A stretch of 64,000 bases of DNA. Source: Caenorhabditis remanei. Taxonomy: Eukaryota; Nematoda; Chromadorea; Rhabditida; Rhabditidae. Position numbers and translations under genes: made by a program. The DNA lies in contig NC_071331.1 of the NCBI RefSeq assembly GCF_010183535.1, forward strand, positions 20,460,001 to 20,524,000, written 5' to 3'. Positions 34,001 through 44,463 of this stretch are shown here, one piece after another. The notes under the pieces are model-generated. The model worked only from the letters and a program-made list of their open reading frames with translations, did not search any database and was not told where the DNA came from. Position 1 is the first letter of the stretch. Each line of letters begins with the position of its first letter.

Positions 34001-36760
34001 CATTGTTCTCATAGCCAGACGGAAAATTGTTGAAGATTCCATTCGAAGAGGCAAGAGATATATTAGGAACTGATTGAATTATCGACTTCTTTTTCCAAGT
34101 TTCTAAATCGGAAAGGTCAATGTCAGACGTGAAAAATAAAACTTTGCAAATAAAAAAAAAAGATAACTGGAGGTATGGGGAATCGAACCCCAGACTTCTC
34201 GCATGCAAAGCGAGCGCTCTACCCCTGAGCTATACCCCCACACCAAATAAAGCAAGCGGGAGGCCGTGATAAAAGAGGCTTGTTTCGCTGGTGGAAAGGG
34301 AATGGTGTAACTCGATGGGGTGAAGAGTTAGAGGAATGAAATCAATTAAGAAAATATAGGAAATTTAATTTTAAACTTTTTTGTAGTTGACAACTTTTTG
34401 ATAGCTTTTCAAGTTTTTGAAATATTCACCTTTGAACTTTCAGAGTAGAAAAGTGGATCGTCGACGTGCGGAAAAAGTGACGGAGGCCAATAAGTACTTC
34501 TTCATCGAGAGTGCATTTGCTCTTTTTGTTTCATTCATTATAAATACACTGGTTATTTCTGTTTTCGCTCAGGGAATGTTTGGAAAGACCAATAATGATA
34601 TTGTAAGTCTCATTGAATCTAGAACATTCTAATTTTCTAATATTTCAGAGAGATGTGTGCTACAACAACACTCACAACGGAATGCCTGATTTCTATAGAG
34701 TAGAATTCCCAGCTAACAACGACGCGGCTCAATCAGATATCTATCATGCTGGAATTTTCTTGGGATGCACTTTTGGAATTTTCGCACTTTATGTGTGGGC
34801 TGTGGGAATTTTGGCAGCGGGACAGTCGTCTACGATGACTGGAACATATGCTGGACAGTTTGCCATGGAGGTAAGAGAAAGCAAAAAAGTTTTGGTAGGT
34901 GGTGGGGGTCGAACTTGGGTGCCTCGGTTTCCAAAACTGAGTCGTTAACGGCTGCGCCACCACGCCATTAAAGAGAACAGCGGAGTAGAAGCGCTTATAA
35001 ATGTGGTGTGCAGCCAAACAATTTACTCCGCCTTTATCACCACCTTGGCAACATTTTATTTTGTCCGCGTGTGGCGCAGCCGGTTGCGAGGCGACCTTTT
35101 GATCCGAGGCATCCAAGTTCGATTCCCACCACCTCCTAATCATTTTTTTCTCTTCTTTGCTTGTATTTCCCTGGTTCCCAAACCTATTTTATGTTGTTTC
35201 AGGGCTTCATCCAAATCCAACTTCCCCAATGGAAGCGTATCCTTATCACCCGCTCCCTTGCTATTCTCCCAACACTCGCCGTCGTCATTTTCTCCGGTGG
35301 AATCGACAATATTTCGAGTCTAAACGACTTTTTGAATTGTCTGCAGGTAAGTCCGGATATCCAGATGTCCCCATTGTCATAGAGTAATTTCAGTTGATCC
35401 AACTCCCATTCGCATTGATTCCAGTCCTAACTTTCGTCTCTGATAAACACATAATGCACGAATACAAATTAGCAAGGTACTGTAGGGATTACTGTAGTTC
35501 CAGATGGGTTACTGTATTTTCAGTGTCTCCAAAGCGGTTTCCATCGTTATCTCCCTGATTATCCTCTTCATCAACTTCTATTTCTTATACTCTTGGATTG
35601 GAAGTCAATTCGGATATAATGCGATTTCCATTCCGATTACTGTAGTCTTTGCAATTTTTTATATCATTTTTATCGCTTATTTGGTGAGTTGAAACATCAA
35701 AAAAAAATAATTAAATTTTTTTGTTGAAAAATCAAATTTCAGACATATTACTGTCTGGTTGCCATGGAATTCATCCCACCAATCAAAACGGTGAGTTAGT
35801 TTTTTTTTCGGGTTCAAAATATTTTTCCCTGACAGCCCAGGTTTTTCGACATCTTTTAAGCCAAAAATCTGTGGAAAATGCCAACATTTAGGGGAGATGT
35901 GGTTTTTCGAAAATTTTCGAAATCAACAAATTACCGTATCTCAGTAAATTTCGTGGTGAGACCCATGAAATTTCTACTTTTAAAATCAACAGAAAAAAAG
36001 CTTTCAAACAAGTATAATCACTTCATACTTTGAAGAAAATAGGAAAATTCAATTTTTCGGTCTTGCCACGAAAACACGAAAACTACCGTATCTGCCTTCA
36101 ATTTGCTTCAATTTCGAAAATTTTTGTACACCTCGATTCAGAAAAACAAGATCTTCCAAATGAGTATAATCATGCCCTACTTTTGAAAAAACCGTGAAAT
36201 TTTGAAATTTTGGGTCTCGCCACGAAAACACTAAAACTACCGTAACTCACTTCATTTTTTATCAATTTTATTTATTTTTAGAAGATTAGAATCGGGAAAA
36301 CAAAAGCTTTCAAACGAGTATAATCATGTCATACTTTGGAAAAGTCTAAAACTTTGAAAATTTTGGGCTTCGGCACGAAAACACAAAAACTACCGTATCT
36401 TCCTTCATTTTGCTCCAATTTCAAAAAAATTTTGTACAACTAGAATCAAAAAAAACAAGAGCTTTCAAATGAGTATAACCATGCCCTACTTTTGAGAGAA
36501 CCGCGAAATTTTGAAATTTTGAGTCTCACCACGAAAACACTAAAACCATCGCATCTCCCTTCAAATTGCTCCAATTTTTATAATTTTTTAAGGCTTAGAA
36601 TCAGAAAAACAAGGAGTATCCTTTTGAGTTTCGAAAAAACTTTTCATTTTTCCAGAAATGGCTCGCGGAGCCCATCTACTACGACTTCGACGCCCCGTGG
36701 TTGGAGACAACAAAGAATTCGATCAGTTCATCGGAAGAGTCACAAGATTATCGATATTAG
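31024..36760 (+). CDS. smf-3: NRAMP/DMT1-type divalent metal transporter SMF-3
   Basis: Eleven exons join in phase: 31024-31140, 32085-32434, 33124-33286, 33338-33469, 34444-34602, 34649-34870, 35203-35346, 35394-35476, 35524-35683, 35743-35790 and 36656-36760 (TAG), giving 560 aa. The protein couples proton entry to uptake of Fe2+/Mn2+ at the plasma or endosomal membrane. TM1 carries the metal-binding DPGN motif (63-66), and TM6 carries MPHNFYLHS (242-250) with the conserved M-P-H. About twelve hydrophobic segments are spread through the chain. An N-glycosylation site (N313-N-T) lies in the long loop before TM8. The N-terminus ([14 protein letters not shown]) is acidic and cytosolic. Introns 1, 2 and 10 are packed with GAGTATAATCATG modules, intron 4 holds a tRNA-Ala, and intron 6 holds a tRNA-like pair. 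The smf-3 assignment, rather than smf-1 or smf-2, rests on its neighbours daao-1, ngn-1 and mdf-2 and on overall fit. Confidence 0.95.
31338..32003. repeat. TTTTCGAAA-ended repeat element in smf-3 intron 1
   Basis: Bounded by CTACAGATTTTCGAAAAAAT and the inverted GATTTTCGAAAAGTTTCGAA. Inside are four modules around ATGAGTATAATCATG, the last two facing each other across TATGCGCCTTTAAACTG. Confidence 0.75.
33510..33745. repeat. Inverted repeat in smf-3 intron 4
   Basis: GTAGCGAGATAT (33562) pairs with ATATCTCGCTAC (33682-33693), and AGAGACGCAGA (33612) with TCTGCGTCTCT (33643), around a short loop. The outer arms carry TTAGTTGGAAG / TTGTCAACTAG. It resembles the foldback at 55019-55910, with the same GAGACGCAGA and GTTGACAACT words. 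Confidence 0.75.
34168..34239 (-). tRNA. tRNA-Ala (TGC)
   Basis: A 72-base cloverleaf on the minus strand: acceptor GGGGGTA/TACCTCC with the G3:U70 pair that specifies alanine, D-arm AGCTCAGGGGTAGAGC, anticodon stem CTCGC/GCGAG with loop TTTGCAT (anticodon TGC), and T-arm TGGGG-TTCGATT-CCCCA. Discriminator base A. No intron. It lies antisense in intron 4 of smf-3. Confidence 0.97.
34885..34968 (-). ncRNA. tRNA-like unit (left member of a divergent pair)
   Basis: Read on the minus strand: an A-box-like TGGCGCAGCCG, a B-box-like AGTTCGACCCC, ends GTGGTGG...CCACCACC, and a T-run just after. The middle does not fold into a proper anticodon arm, so I call it tRNA-like, not a tRNA. It lies in smf-3 intron 6. 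Confidence 0.55.
35070..35150 (+). ncRNA. tRNA-like unit (right member of a divergent pair)
   Basis: Read on the plus strand: TGGCGCAGCCGG (A-box-like), AGTTCGATTCC (B-box-like), CCCACCACC and a TTTTTTT run at about 35144. It is an inverted, diverged copy of 34885-34968, and the two point away from each other. A weak anticodon arm only; it could be a tRNA-derived SINE fragment. Confidence 0.55.
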
Positions 36761-36842
36761 GAGAGAGGGTTACTGTAGAAAAGAAATATTTATAATGCAA
36801 CTAGTCAGCTTTCATATATGATCTCATCTCAACAAAAAAATC

Positions 36843-36848
36843 AATAAA
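36843..36848 (+). terminator. Poly(A) signal of smf-3
   Basis: AATAAA 83 bases after the smf-3 stop. The cleavage point would fall inside the last codons of the opposite-strand daao-1. Confidence 0.7.
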
Positions 36849-36849
36849 T

Positions 36850-39800
36850 TCAAATTTTTGAATTTTTCTTTTCCTCCATTATCATTTTCTTCACCAAATT
36901 CACGCATTCCATTGCACATCCCCAATGCAAAGTGATTCCAGACCCTCCATGTCCATAATTATGAATCACTTTTCCATTAGGCTCCGCCTCCAATCTTACA
37001 GTACCCCTCGTCGGGCGAAGATCCACGTGGGCGGAGAGAATACGGGCGGAGCGGAGAGATGGAATATTCCGACAATTCTCTTCGAAAATTTTTTGGGATA
37101 AAATGGGATTGATGGTTGTGTTCCATTGGTTACGGTCTTTGGTCCCGCCGAGGGTTATGGTGTTTTCACTGAAAATAGGTGGGGTTACTGTAGCAAAAGT
37201 GAGACAAATATTTTTTCATGGAAAATTCAATACAATCCGCTAAGTTTGAACTAAAATTCAAGTAAATCCGCTGAAAAATTTAAAAGTTACAGATTTTCGA
37301 AACTTTTCGAAAATAAACTTTTTAGTAAAACTACCGTATCTCAGGGAGTTTTGTGGTGAGGCCCGCGAATGTTATATTTTTGAAATCAGCGCGTTTTTAC
37401 GGTTTGAAAGAGTATAATCATGCTATGATTCCGTTTAATTTGAAAATTTTCGACTTTTGGGGTCTCACCACGAAAACACTAAAACTATCGTATCTCAGTC
37501 AGGTGAAGTGCTACCGTTTTGAAAATGACACACCTAGAATTAGCGTGTCAAGACGGTTCAAAAAAGTATAATCATGACATACTTTAAAAGTTTTTGAATT
37601 TTTTTGAAATTTTTGGGTCTCACCACGAAAACACTAAAACTACCGTAACTCGGTAATTTCAGGTTGCGAAGTTGAATATCTTTGATTTTTTTTTATATTC
37701 AGCACAACGAGACGATGTGAATGAGTATAATCATGACACAATTTGGACAATAATGAAAAATTTCGATGTTTGGGTCTCGACACGAAAAAAACAAAAACCA
37801 CGGTAACTCGGCCAATTTTGGTGCAAATTCAAAAATTTTTGACTTTTTGAAATCAACACAACAAGACGGTTCTAATGAATATACTCATGCTTATATTCAA
37901 AAAATTTCAATTTTTAAAGATTCTTGGGTACTGTACCCCCGAAAACTCACTTCAACAACGCATAATACTCGTCATCAATCAAGAAGTGTTTGACACGTGG
38001 ACACTCCACCCTCAATACTTGTCCACGTGTCGGATATACTTCCTTATCCCCAACCATTTCACGGGACCCCAATCCAGTGCAATTCACGATGACGTCATAT
38101 CCCATTTTTGACACGTCATCGATTTTATTGATTTTTTGCTGGAGAAATTGTCCACCGTTTTTCAGAAATTGCTCGGTTTCCCATTTGATATAAGCAGTCG
38201 GTTCCAGATACCACGTTGTGTAGAAAAAACCGAATCTGAAAATATCTAATCGTTTCGAGACCCAAATTTTTGGACAAAAACTTGATGTTTCATTTTTTTA
38301 AACAAATTCGGTTTATTACAGTTATTTTAAGCTAAAAACCATCAGAATCCGTCAAAAACTAAGAAAGTTACAGATTTTCGAAAGTTTTCGAAAATAAATG
38401 TTTCACAAAAGCTACAGTAGCCCGATTAGTTTTGCATGGATACTCATAAAACTTAGATTTTTAAAATCAGCGTGTCAAAACGGTTTAAATGAGTATAAAC
38501 ATGACACTGGTTTGGTGTCATCAAAAATGGCCTAGTTTAAAGGCGCATAGAGTAGGTCAAAACTAGAATTTCTCCAAAATATGACATGTTTATACTTTTC
38601 TGAACCGTCTTGGCACGCTGGTTTCAAAAATAACAATTTCAAAGTGGTAGCACTTCATCTGACTGAATTACGATATTTTTAGTGTTTTCGTGGCGAGACC
38701 CAAAAAATAAAAAATTTCAAAATAAACGAAAATATGACATGGTTATACTTTTCTGAACCACAAATGCAAGCTGATTTCAAAAATACTAAATTTGTAATTT
38801 TTGCATGACGCCTGACTGAGCTACGGTAGTTTTAGTGTTTTCGTGGTGAGACCCAAGTTTTCAATATTTTTTGAAGTTCTCAAAAGTATGTCATGATTAT
38901 ATTTTTCTAAACCGCAAAAACACGCTGATTTCAAAAAAACAAGTTTCAAAAACTCCACTACCAGCCTTACGGTAGTTTTAGCTATTTTGGATTTTCGAAA
39001 AGTTTCGAAAACCCATAACTTTTTAGCTTAAAATTCTCAAATTTTTTAGACTTTTTGTGGAAAATACTCACTTATGCTCCGGCCTCTTAGCCACCTCCTT
39101 CATCTCCTCCTCACTCAAAATATGCACATTTTTCATGACTTCCAACCATTTTGGGATGGATTTGACACTGGATAAACAGTAACCGGATTGTTCCTGGAAT
39201 ACGGTAGGAGTACTGTAGGTGGGTTACTGTATCCCGCTCACCTCTGCTCCCGGGTGACCACCGGTCATGTACTCTTGAATACGAAGAATGGTGGCACGTG
39301 TCCATTTTCTGAAAGTTATTATGGGGTACTGTAGGGGGGGGGGGGGGGGTACTGTAGGTACTGTAGAATTACTGTAGCACTCACATAATCCTATCCACGT
39401 CGTCATCACAAAGATATGGCTCAATGAGCCCTGCGGCCACATCACTCGTGGTATTTGGAGAGAATCTGTCGGAGATTACGGTAACCTGAAAAATTTGGAA
39501 TTGGACATCCGGATATGAGGACACACAGACAGACAGATTCATTCTTTGTTTTATGACCTTTTTGGAATCGATGTTTTATCATTTCTTGTTATCATTACTG
39601 CCGTCATTACGAGAAAACAGAAAAAAAGGAAAATGGGGGAATGTGGCAAGTTTATCACCGTATTTTTCTTTAAAACTGAGCAAAAATTGATCAGGTTATG
39701 GTAGTTTTAGAGTTTTCGTGGTGAGACCCTAAAAACCGCTAAAAATTGAAATTTGTAAAAAGATTTCATGATTATATTTGTTTGAAAGCTCTCGTTTAGT

Positions 39801-40418
39801 GAATTTTGAAACTTTTTGATTTTTCAAAATTGGTGCAAATCCAACTGAGATACGGTTGTTTTAGTGTTTTCGTGGCGAGACCCAACAAATCAAACATTTT
39901 CAAAATGAACGAAAATATGGCATGATTATACTTTTCTGAACAGGGAAAACAAGCTGATTTCAAAAATATTAAATTCATAGTATTTACATGCCACCTGACC
40001 GAGATACGGTAGTTTTCGTGTTTTCGTGTTTTCGTGGTAAGACCCAAATTTTCAAAAAAATTTTGTATTTTTCAAAAGTATGGCATGATTATACTTTTCT
40101 GAATCGCCACAATCTGCTAATTTCAAAAATCAATATTTCTCGTACCCCATGCCAAATCTGACCGAGATACGGTAATTTTAAGATTTTTACTTTCGAAAAT
40201 TTTCGAAAATTTTCGAAAATTTTCGAAAATTAAAAACTCCTTCCGTTTTTATCGGAATCTGGTGGTTTTTGGCTCAAAATTTGCGGAATTTTCGAAACTA
40301 CTCATGAAAAATCTTTTCTCCATGCAATAATTACCTGACACTTGGGAATACTCTCCTGAATAGCTAGAGCAGTAGAAATACCGTTTATTCCGGCACCCAA
40401 CACGACGATTTTTGGCAT
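36850..40418 (-). CDS. daao-1: D-amino-acid oxidase
   Basis: Six exons join in phase on the minus strand: 40418-40335, 39485-39385, 39308-39242, 39193-39072, 38235-37951 and 37168-36850 (TGA), giving 325 aa. It is an FAD enzyme that turns D-amino acids into keto acids, ammonia and H2O2. The N-terminus has the dinucleotide-binding [11 protein letters not shown], then [20 protein letters not shown], the family's FAD-binding block. [10 protein letters not shown] and the C-terminal [17 protein letters not shown] are also family blocks, and LRPTRG holds the substrate-binding arginine. There is no clear C-terminal SKL-type signal (the end is KNSKI). DAAO versus D-aspartate oxidase cannot be settled from sequence by eye; daao-1 is chosen from position next to smf-3. 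TATAAA lies about 50 bases upstream (40469-40474), and GATA-like TGATAAG lies near 40530. Confidence 0.92.
38364..39022. repeat. TTTTCGAAA-ended repeat element in daao-1 intron 4
   Basis: Runs from GTTACAGATTTTCGAAAG to the inverted TTTTCGAAAAGTTTCGAAAA. It carries modules with GTATAAACATGACA, AAAGGCGCATAGAGTAGGTC and GTGTTTTCGTGGTGAGACCC. Confidence 0.72.
39334..39349 (+). repeat. 16-base poly-G tract in daao-1 intron 2
   Basis: An uninterrupted run of 16 G on the plus strand (poly-C in the daao-1 transcript) inside a 76-base intron, flanked by TACTGTA words. It can form a G-quadruplex. Confidence 0.95.
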
Positions 40419-40896
40419 TTTTCGATAGTTTTTAAACAAAATTAGAAATTGAGGAAGTTGCTTTCAGTTTTATATTGTTTAGGGCACGTGCACCCTTGAG
40501 AATAGCGACGAAGTCGTAAAAATAGGGAGTGATAAGGAATAGAATTGTGATATTTTGCATGTACTCGTAATTTGGTCTTTTGGAGGGGGAATAACAGGTA
40601 GTATGGTCTGGAAAATAAACTCAGTATTATATTTTCTGTGAAATTTTTTTCTAAAATTCCAAAAATTTTGAGCCTAAAACCAAAGAATTTGCTCAAAAAC
40701 TAGCCGAGTTATAGGTTTTCGAAAATTTTGCGATACGCGTCAAAGTCGCGCCAGCGAAACAGTTGAAAACTGGATACGCAGCTCCCTAAGGTAATTTTCG
40801 ATGATTTTTCTAATAAAACACTTAAAAATTACATTTAATCATCTTAAAAACCCGTAAAATCCCTATTCCCCAAATAAAAATTTGTTTTTCAATGAA
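40419..40896. other. Intergenic between daao-1 and ngn-1
   Basis: Upstream of daao-1 and downstream of ngn-1. It holds the daao-1 TATA-like and GATA-like sites; a short minus-strand open frame (40442-40696) does not look coding. Confidence 0.55.
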
Positions 40897-40902
40897 TTTA
40901 TT
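40897..40902 (-). terminator. Poly(A) signal of ngn-1
   Basis: AATAAA on the minus strand, about 130 bases after the ngn-1 stop at 41030. Confidence 0.6.
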
Positions 40903-41029
40903 TTTTTGTAATTAATAAAACAACGATATTTAGATTAAAAACGGATATTAAAACAGACTAGACAGTACCCAAATGTCTCGGAGAATCAATGAATCATGAA
41001 TTTAAAAAAAAAATTTAAAAATCAAAAAA

Positions 41030-44000
41030 TCAATTCGCCGATGGGAAATGTGGTGATTGGCTGAGATGATGATGATGATGCTGGAAGTACTGTTGCGGGT
41101 TACTGTATCCCATCGAGGGGTACTGTAACTGATGTGGGATTACTGTAGATGGTGGTGGGAAGCATGGCGATTGGAATGGAGTTGATTGGAGGGATACACT
41201 CATAGATGAACACATTCCACACGATCCCGTTTCACAGCATTGATTCGAGGAGCATGTGGATGATGTCGGCGAGCCACCAGACAGTTGGAATGACAATGTG
41301 GCAATGTATCTGGAAAATATGAAAAATTCATAAAATTTGAGTCATTTTGAGTTGAAATTCAGTGAAAATGGAGCATTTTGAGTCTAGGAATTGAGGGATC
41401 AAAAAATTTCAAAAAATTTTTTTTCGAATTTTTTGAAAAACTTTGAAAAAAAAGCTTGTAAATCTTTACAGAACGCTTTGTAAATGTGCACTGGATTAAA
41501 AAAAGTGAAAAATTTATAAAATTTGCGTCATTTTGAGCCAAAAAATAGAAAAAAAAGTACTCCAGAAGACTCAAATTTTAGTATTTAAAGCAACTGACTG
41601 GCGCACCTTTGACGCGTTTTCTGTTTTTATTGAAATTGAGTGGTTTTTATTGGATTTTTTGGTATTTTCGGGGAAATTTGAGTAGTTTTATTAACAAATC
41701 AAGTCAATTAAAACCTAATTAGTCAAAAACCAGAGAAAAAAATTCATAAAAAAATCACTGTTTCACTTGCAACTTTTAAAATTTCCGTAATTTTTTGAAA
41801 CTTGATACATTCAATTCTTACGTTATTATTAATGAATATCTAAATTAAGGTCCGGTGTAGATTTACGAGAAGGATATTGTCGATTTACGGGGGGACACTC
41901 GATGGCACGTAAATCCACACCAGATCCAAGCAAGTAAATCTACACATGACTCTTCACACTGAACCTACAGTAGTCCACACTGTCTCGTAAATCTACACAA
42001 ATACAGTATACAGTGTTAAAAGAGAACTAACAATTGAACTATCAACGTTCTCAATTAAATAAGAATTACTTGTGGAATCAGTGAAACAGGATTATAATTT
42101 TTTTCAATTTTTGGAGTTAATTAGGCTCAATTATGCTCAAATAATTTAAAAAATCTAACCAAATTCGTTAAAACAGCTCAATTCCGCATAAAAACCTTGA
42201 AAAATAATAGGAAATGAAAACGAGCCGAAGGCGCCCCAGGAAAGTGGCTAATTTGTTTTTTTTTTGTTTTCCAGGGTGAAATTTTGTGGTTTTCATGCTC
42301 AAATCAAATTTGAAACCTTAAAATTTATCTAAAATTCCAAAAAACCAAATTTCTATCATCACTTTTGGTCTTAAATCCGAAAGTTTTGAAAACGCGCCGA
42401 AGGCGCGCCAGCCAAGTGACTAATTCGTGTTTTCTAGGATTTCTAGGGTGAAATTTCGTGATTTTTGGGCTCAAACCAATTTTAAGACCCCGAAATGTGG
42501 CAAAAATATTTTTTAAAAACCGCATCTCTGTCGTCCATATGGACCCTATGGTGAGTGTTTTTAAAAACGCGTCGAAGGCGCGCCAATTTAGTGGCTAATT
42601 CGTGTTTTCCAAGATTTCCAGGGTGAAATTTTAAACAAATTTTGTGATTTTCCTGCTCAAACCAGATTTAAAACCTTCGAATTTATCAAAAATCAAAAAA
42701 AAAACCAAATTTCTATCATCACTTTTGGTCTTAAATCTGACTAGCAAGTGTTTTTAGAAACGCGTCGAAAGCGCGCCAGCCTACTTATTTTCAAACTTGA
42801 AATTTTCAGACTTGTCACGGGCCGGGCCGGCCCGGCCCGGCCCGCTCGGCCCGTTTTGAAACATTTTTTCAAAAAATTTCTTGTTTTTCAACTTTTTTTT
42901 GGAAATTTTTGGAAATTTTTAGAACTTTTTTGAAAAAAGTATAGTTTTCGAATAAACATTTAAAATTAAATCAAAATGTGAATATGTATGATAATTAAAG
43001 CATTTTTACTCTTTTTTTTCGAAAAATTTCAAAAAAAAAATTGGTAAAAATGGGTACCCATTTTTGAATCCGGGCCGACCGGGCCGGGCCGGGCCGAGAG
43101 AAGTTTCGGCCCGGCCCGGCCCGGTCAAGAAAAATCTCGGCCCGGCCCGGCCCGGGCCGGCCCGATTTTTGACAAGTCTGGAAATTTTAACTTTTCTAGG
43201 GTAATTTTTCGCGATCTTTCTGTTTAAACTATTTTCAGGTACCGTACTCTTGCTCCCAACTTACTCTTGTGCCTTGCGCAATGTCTCAATTTTGGTCATT
43301 TTCGGTTCGTCGGGCATCGCCGGAAGTATCTCTCGGAGTGTCTCCAAAGCGTCATTCAGTGAGTTCATCCGTCGTCTCTCTCGAGCATTCGCCTTATCTC
43401 TTCTCACTGTTTTTGCTCGTTCAATTGTCGCCGGACTCCTCTTTCGACATCTGTATCGGCGCTTCTCTCGTTTCACGGGTGCTGCTGCTGGCGGGCTTTC
43501 GGATTCCTGGAAAATAAAAAATTATAATTTTATGTTTTCCTATATAGATCCATTTATTGCTAACATTTTGAGCCCTAAACCAACTCTCTTCGTCGGAAAT
43601 TCAAAAAGTTACAGATTTTCGAAATATTTCGAAAATTCAAAATTCACAAAAAATACCGTAACCCAGTCGAAATGGTAGTGAGACCTATGAAAATTATATA
43701 GTTGAAATCAGCACACCAAGAGCTTTAAAATAAGTATAATCATGCCACATTTTGGATTACTTGGAAAATTTTCGGTTTTCGGGTCTCACCACGAAATAAC
43801 TAAAACTACCATAACTCAGTTCAAATCGTGGTGAGACCCATGAAACTTGTAGATTTAAAATCAGCAAACCAAGAGCTTCAAAATGAGCATAATCATGTGC
43901 CAGTTTGAATTTATTTGAAAATTTTAGAATTTTAGGTCTCACCGCGAAAACACATAAACTATCGTAACCCAGTCGAAATTGAAGTGATGTCAACGATATC

Positions 44001-44463
44001 TATATATTTGAAATCAGCGCGTTAAGGCGGTTCAAAAAAGTATAATCATGCCCCATTTTAGATAATTTCGAAAAATTTCCGATTTTGGGTCTCGCCACGA
44101 AAACACTAAAACTACTGTAACTTGGTCCAATCTGAGAGTTACGATATCACAATTATACGGCTAAACTCTGAAAAACAAGAGCTTTCAGATAAACATAACA
44201 TCGTTATATTTTTCAGAAATTAAAAATTTTGAAAAATTTTGATATCTCAAAAAAATATTTCAAAAAATTAATTTTTTTCTGTTTTTCAACCCAAAACTTT
44301 TCCAAAAATATTTATTATATCTTATATCTATATATACCTGACTGTTTGTCTCCAACTCTTCGTCCTCGACCGTCGGCTCCTGTTTCATCTGATGACGTGG
44401 CATCTGATGTAGATGACGTGGCATATGATTCTCAATGGAGAAATGGTATGCTGAATGGAACAT
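41030..44463 (-). CDS. ngn-1: Neurogenin-family bHLH transcription factor NGN-1
   Basis: Three exons join in phase: 44463-44338, 43506-43265 and 41309-41030 (TGA), giving 215 aa. Residues 77-131 are the bHLH domain: basic region RRDKANARERRRM, helix 1 NSLNDALETLREIL, loop PAMPDEPKMTK, and helix 2 IETLRKAQEYIATLSFQL split by intron 2. This is the neurogenin/NeuroD type, which binds E-boxes as a dimer with an E-protein and promotes neural fate in the nucleus. The N-terminus is H/M/P-rich; residues 53-65 are basic and could aid nuclear entry. The C-terminus is Ser/Pro/Gln-rich with five consecutive His near the end. Intron 2 (1.95 kb) carries GGCCCGG element copy C, a ~185 bp tandem with GGCGCGCCAG, and two CTGTTTCA motifs. 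Confidence 0.93.
42200..42790 (+). repeat. ~185 bp tandem repeat in ngn-1 intron 2
   Basis: GTCGAAGGCGCGCCA-type words recur at about 42207, 42390, 42568 and 42757, each followed by GTGGCTAATTCGTG-like sequence and CAGGGTGAAATTT. Four diverged units. Confidence 0.8.
42807..43181. repeat. GGCCCGG-rich element, copy C
   Basis: Bounded by CAGACTTGTCACGGGCCGGG and GGCCCGATTTTTGACAAGTCTG, with an AT-rich core matching the reverse complement of copy A (for example TACCCATTTTTGAATCCGGG). This is the longest copy, with about five GGCCCGGCC blocks at one end. Confidence 0.88.

Noticed and set aside
43250..43678. 142-codon plus-strand frame
   Set aside because: It is the complement of the ngn-1 bHLH exon plus flanking intron.
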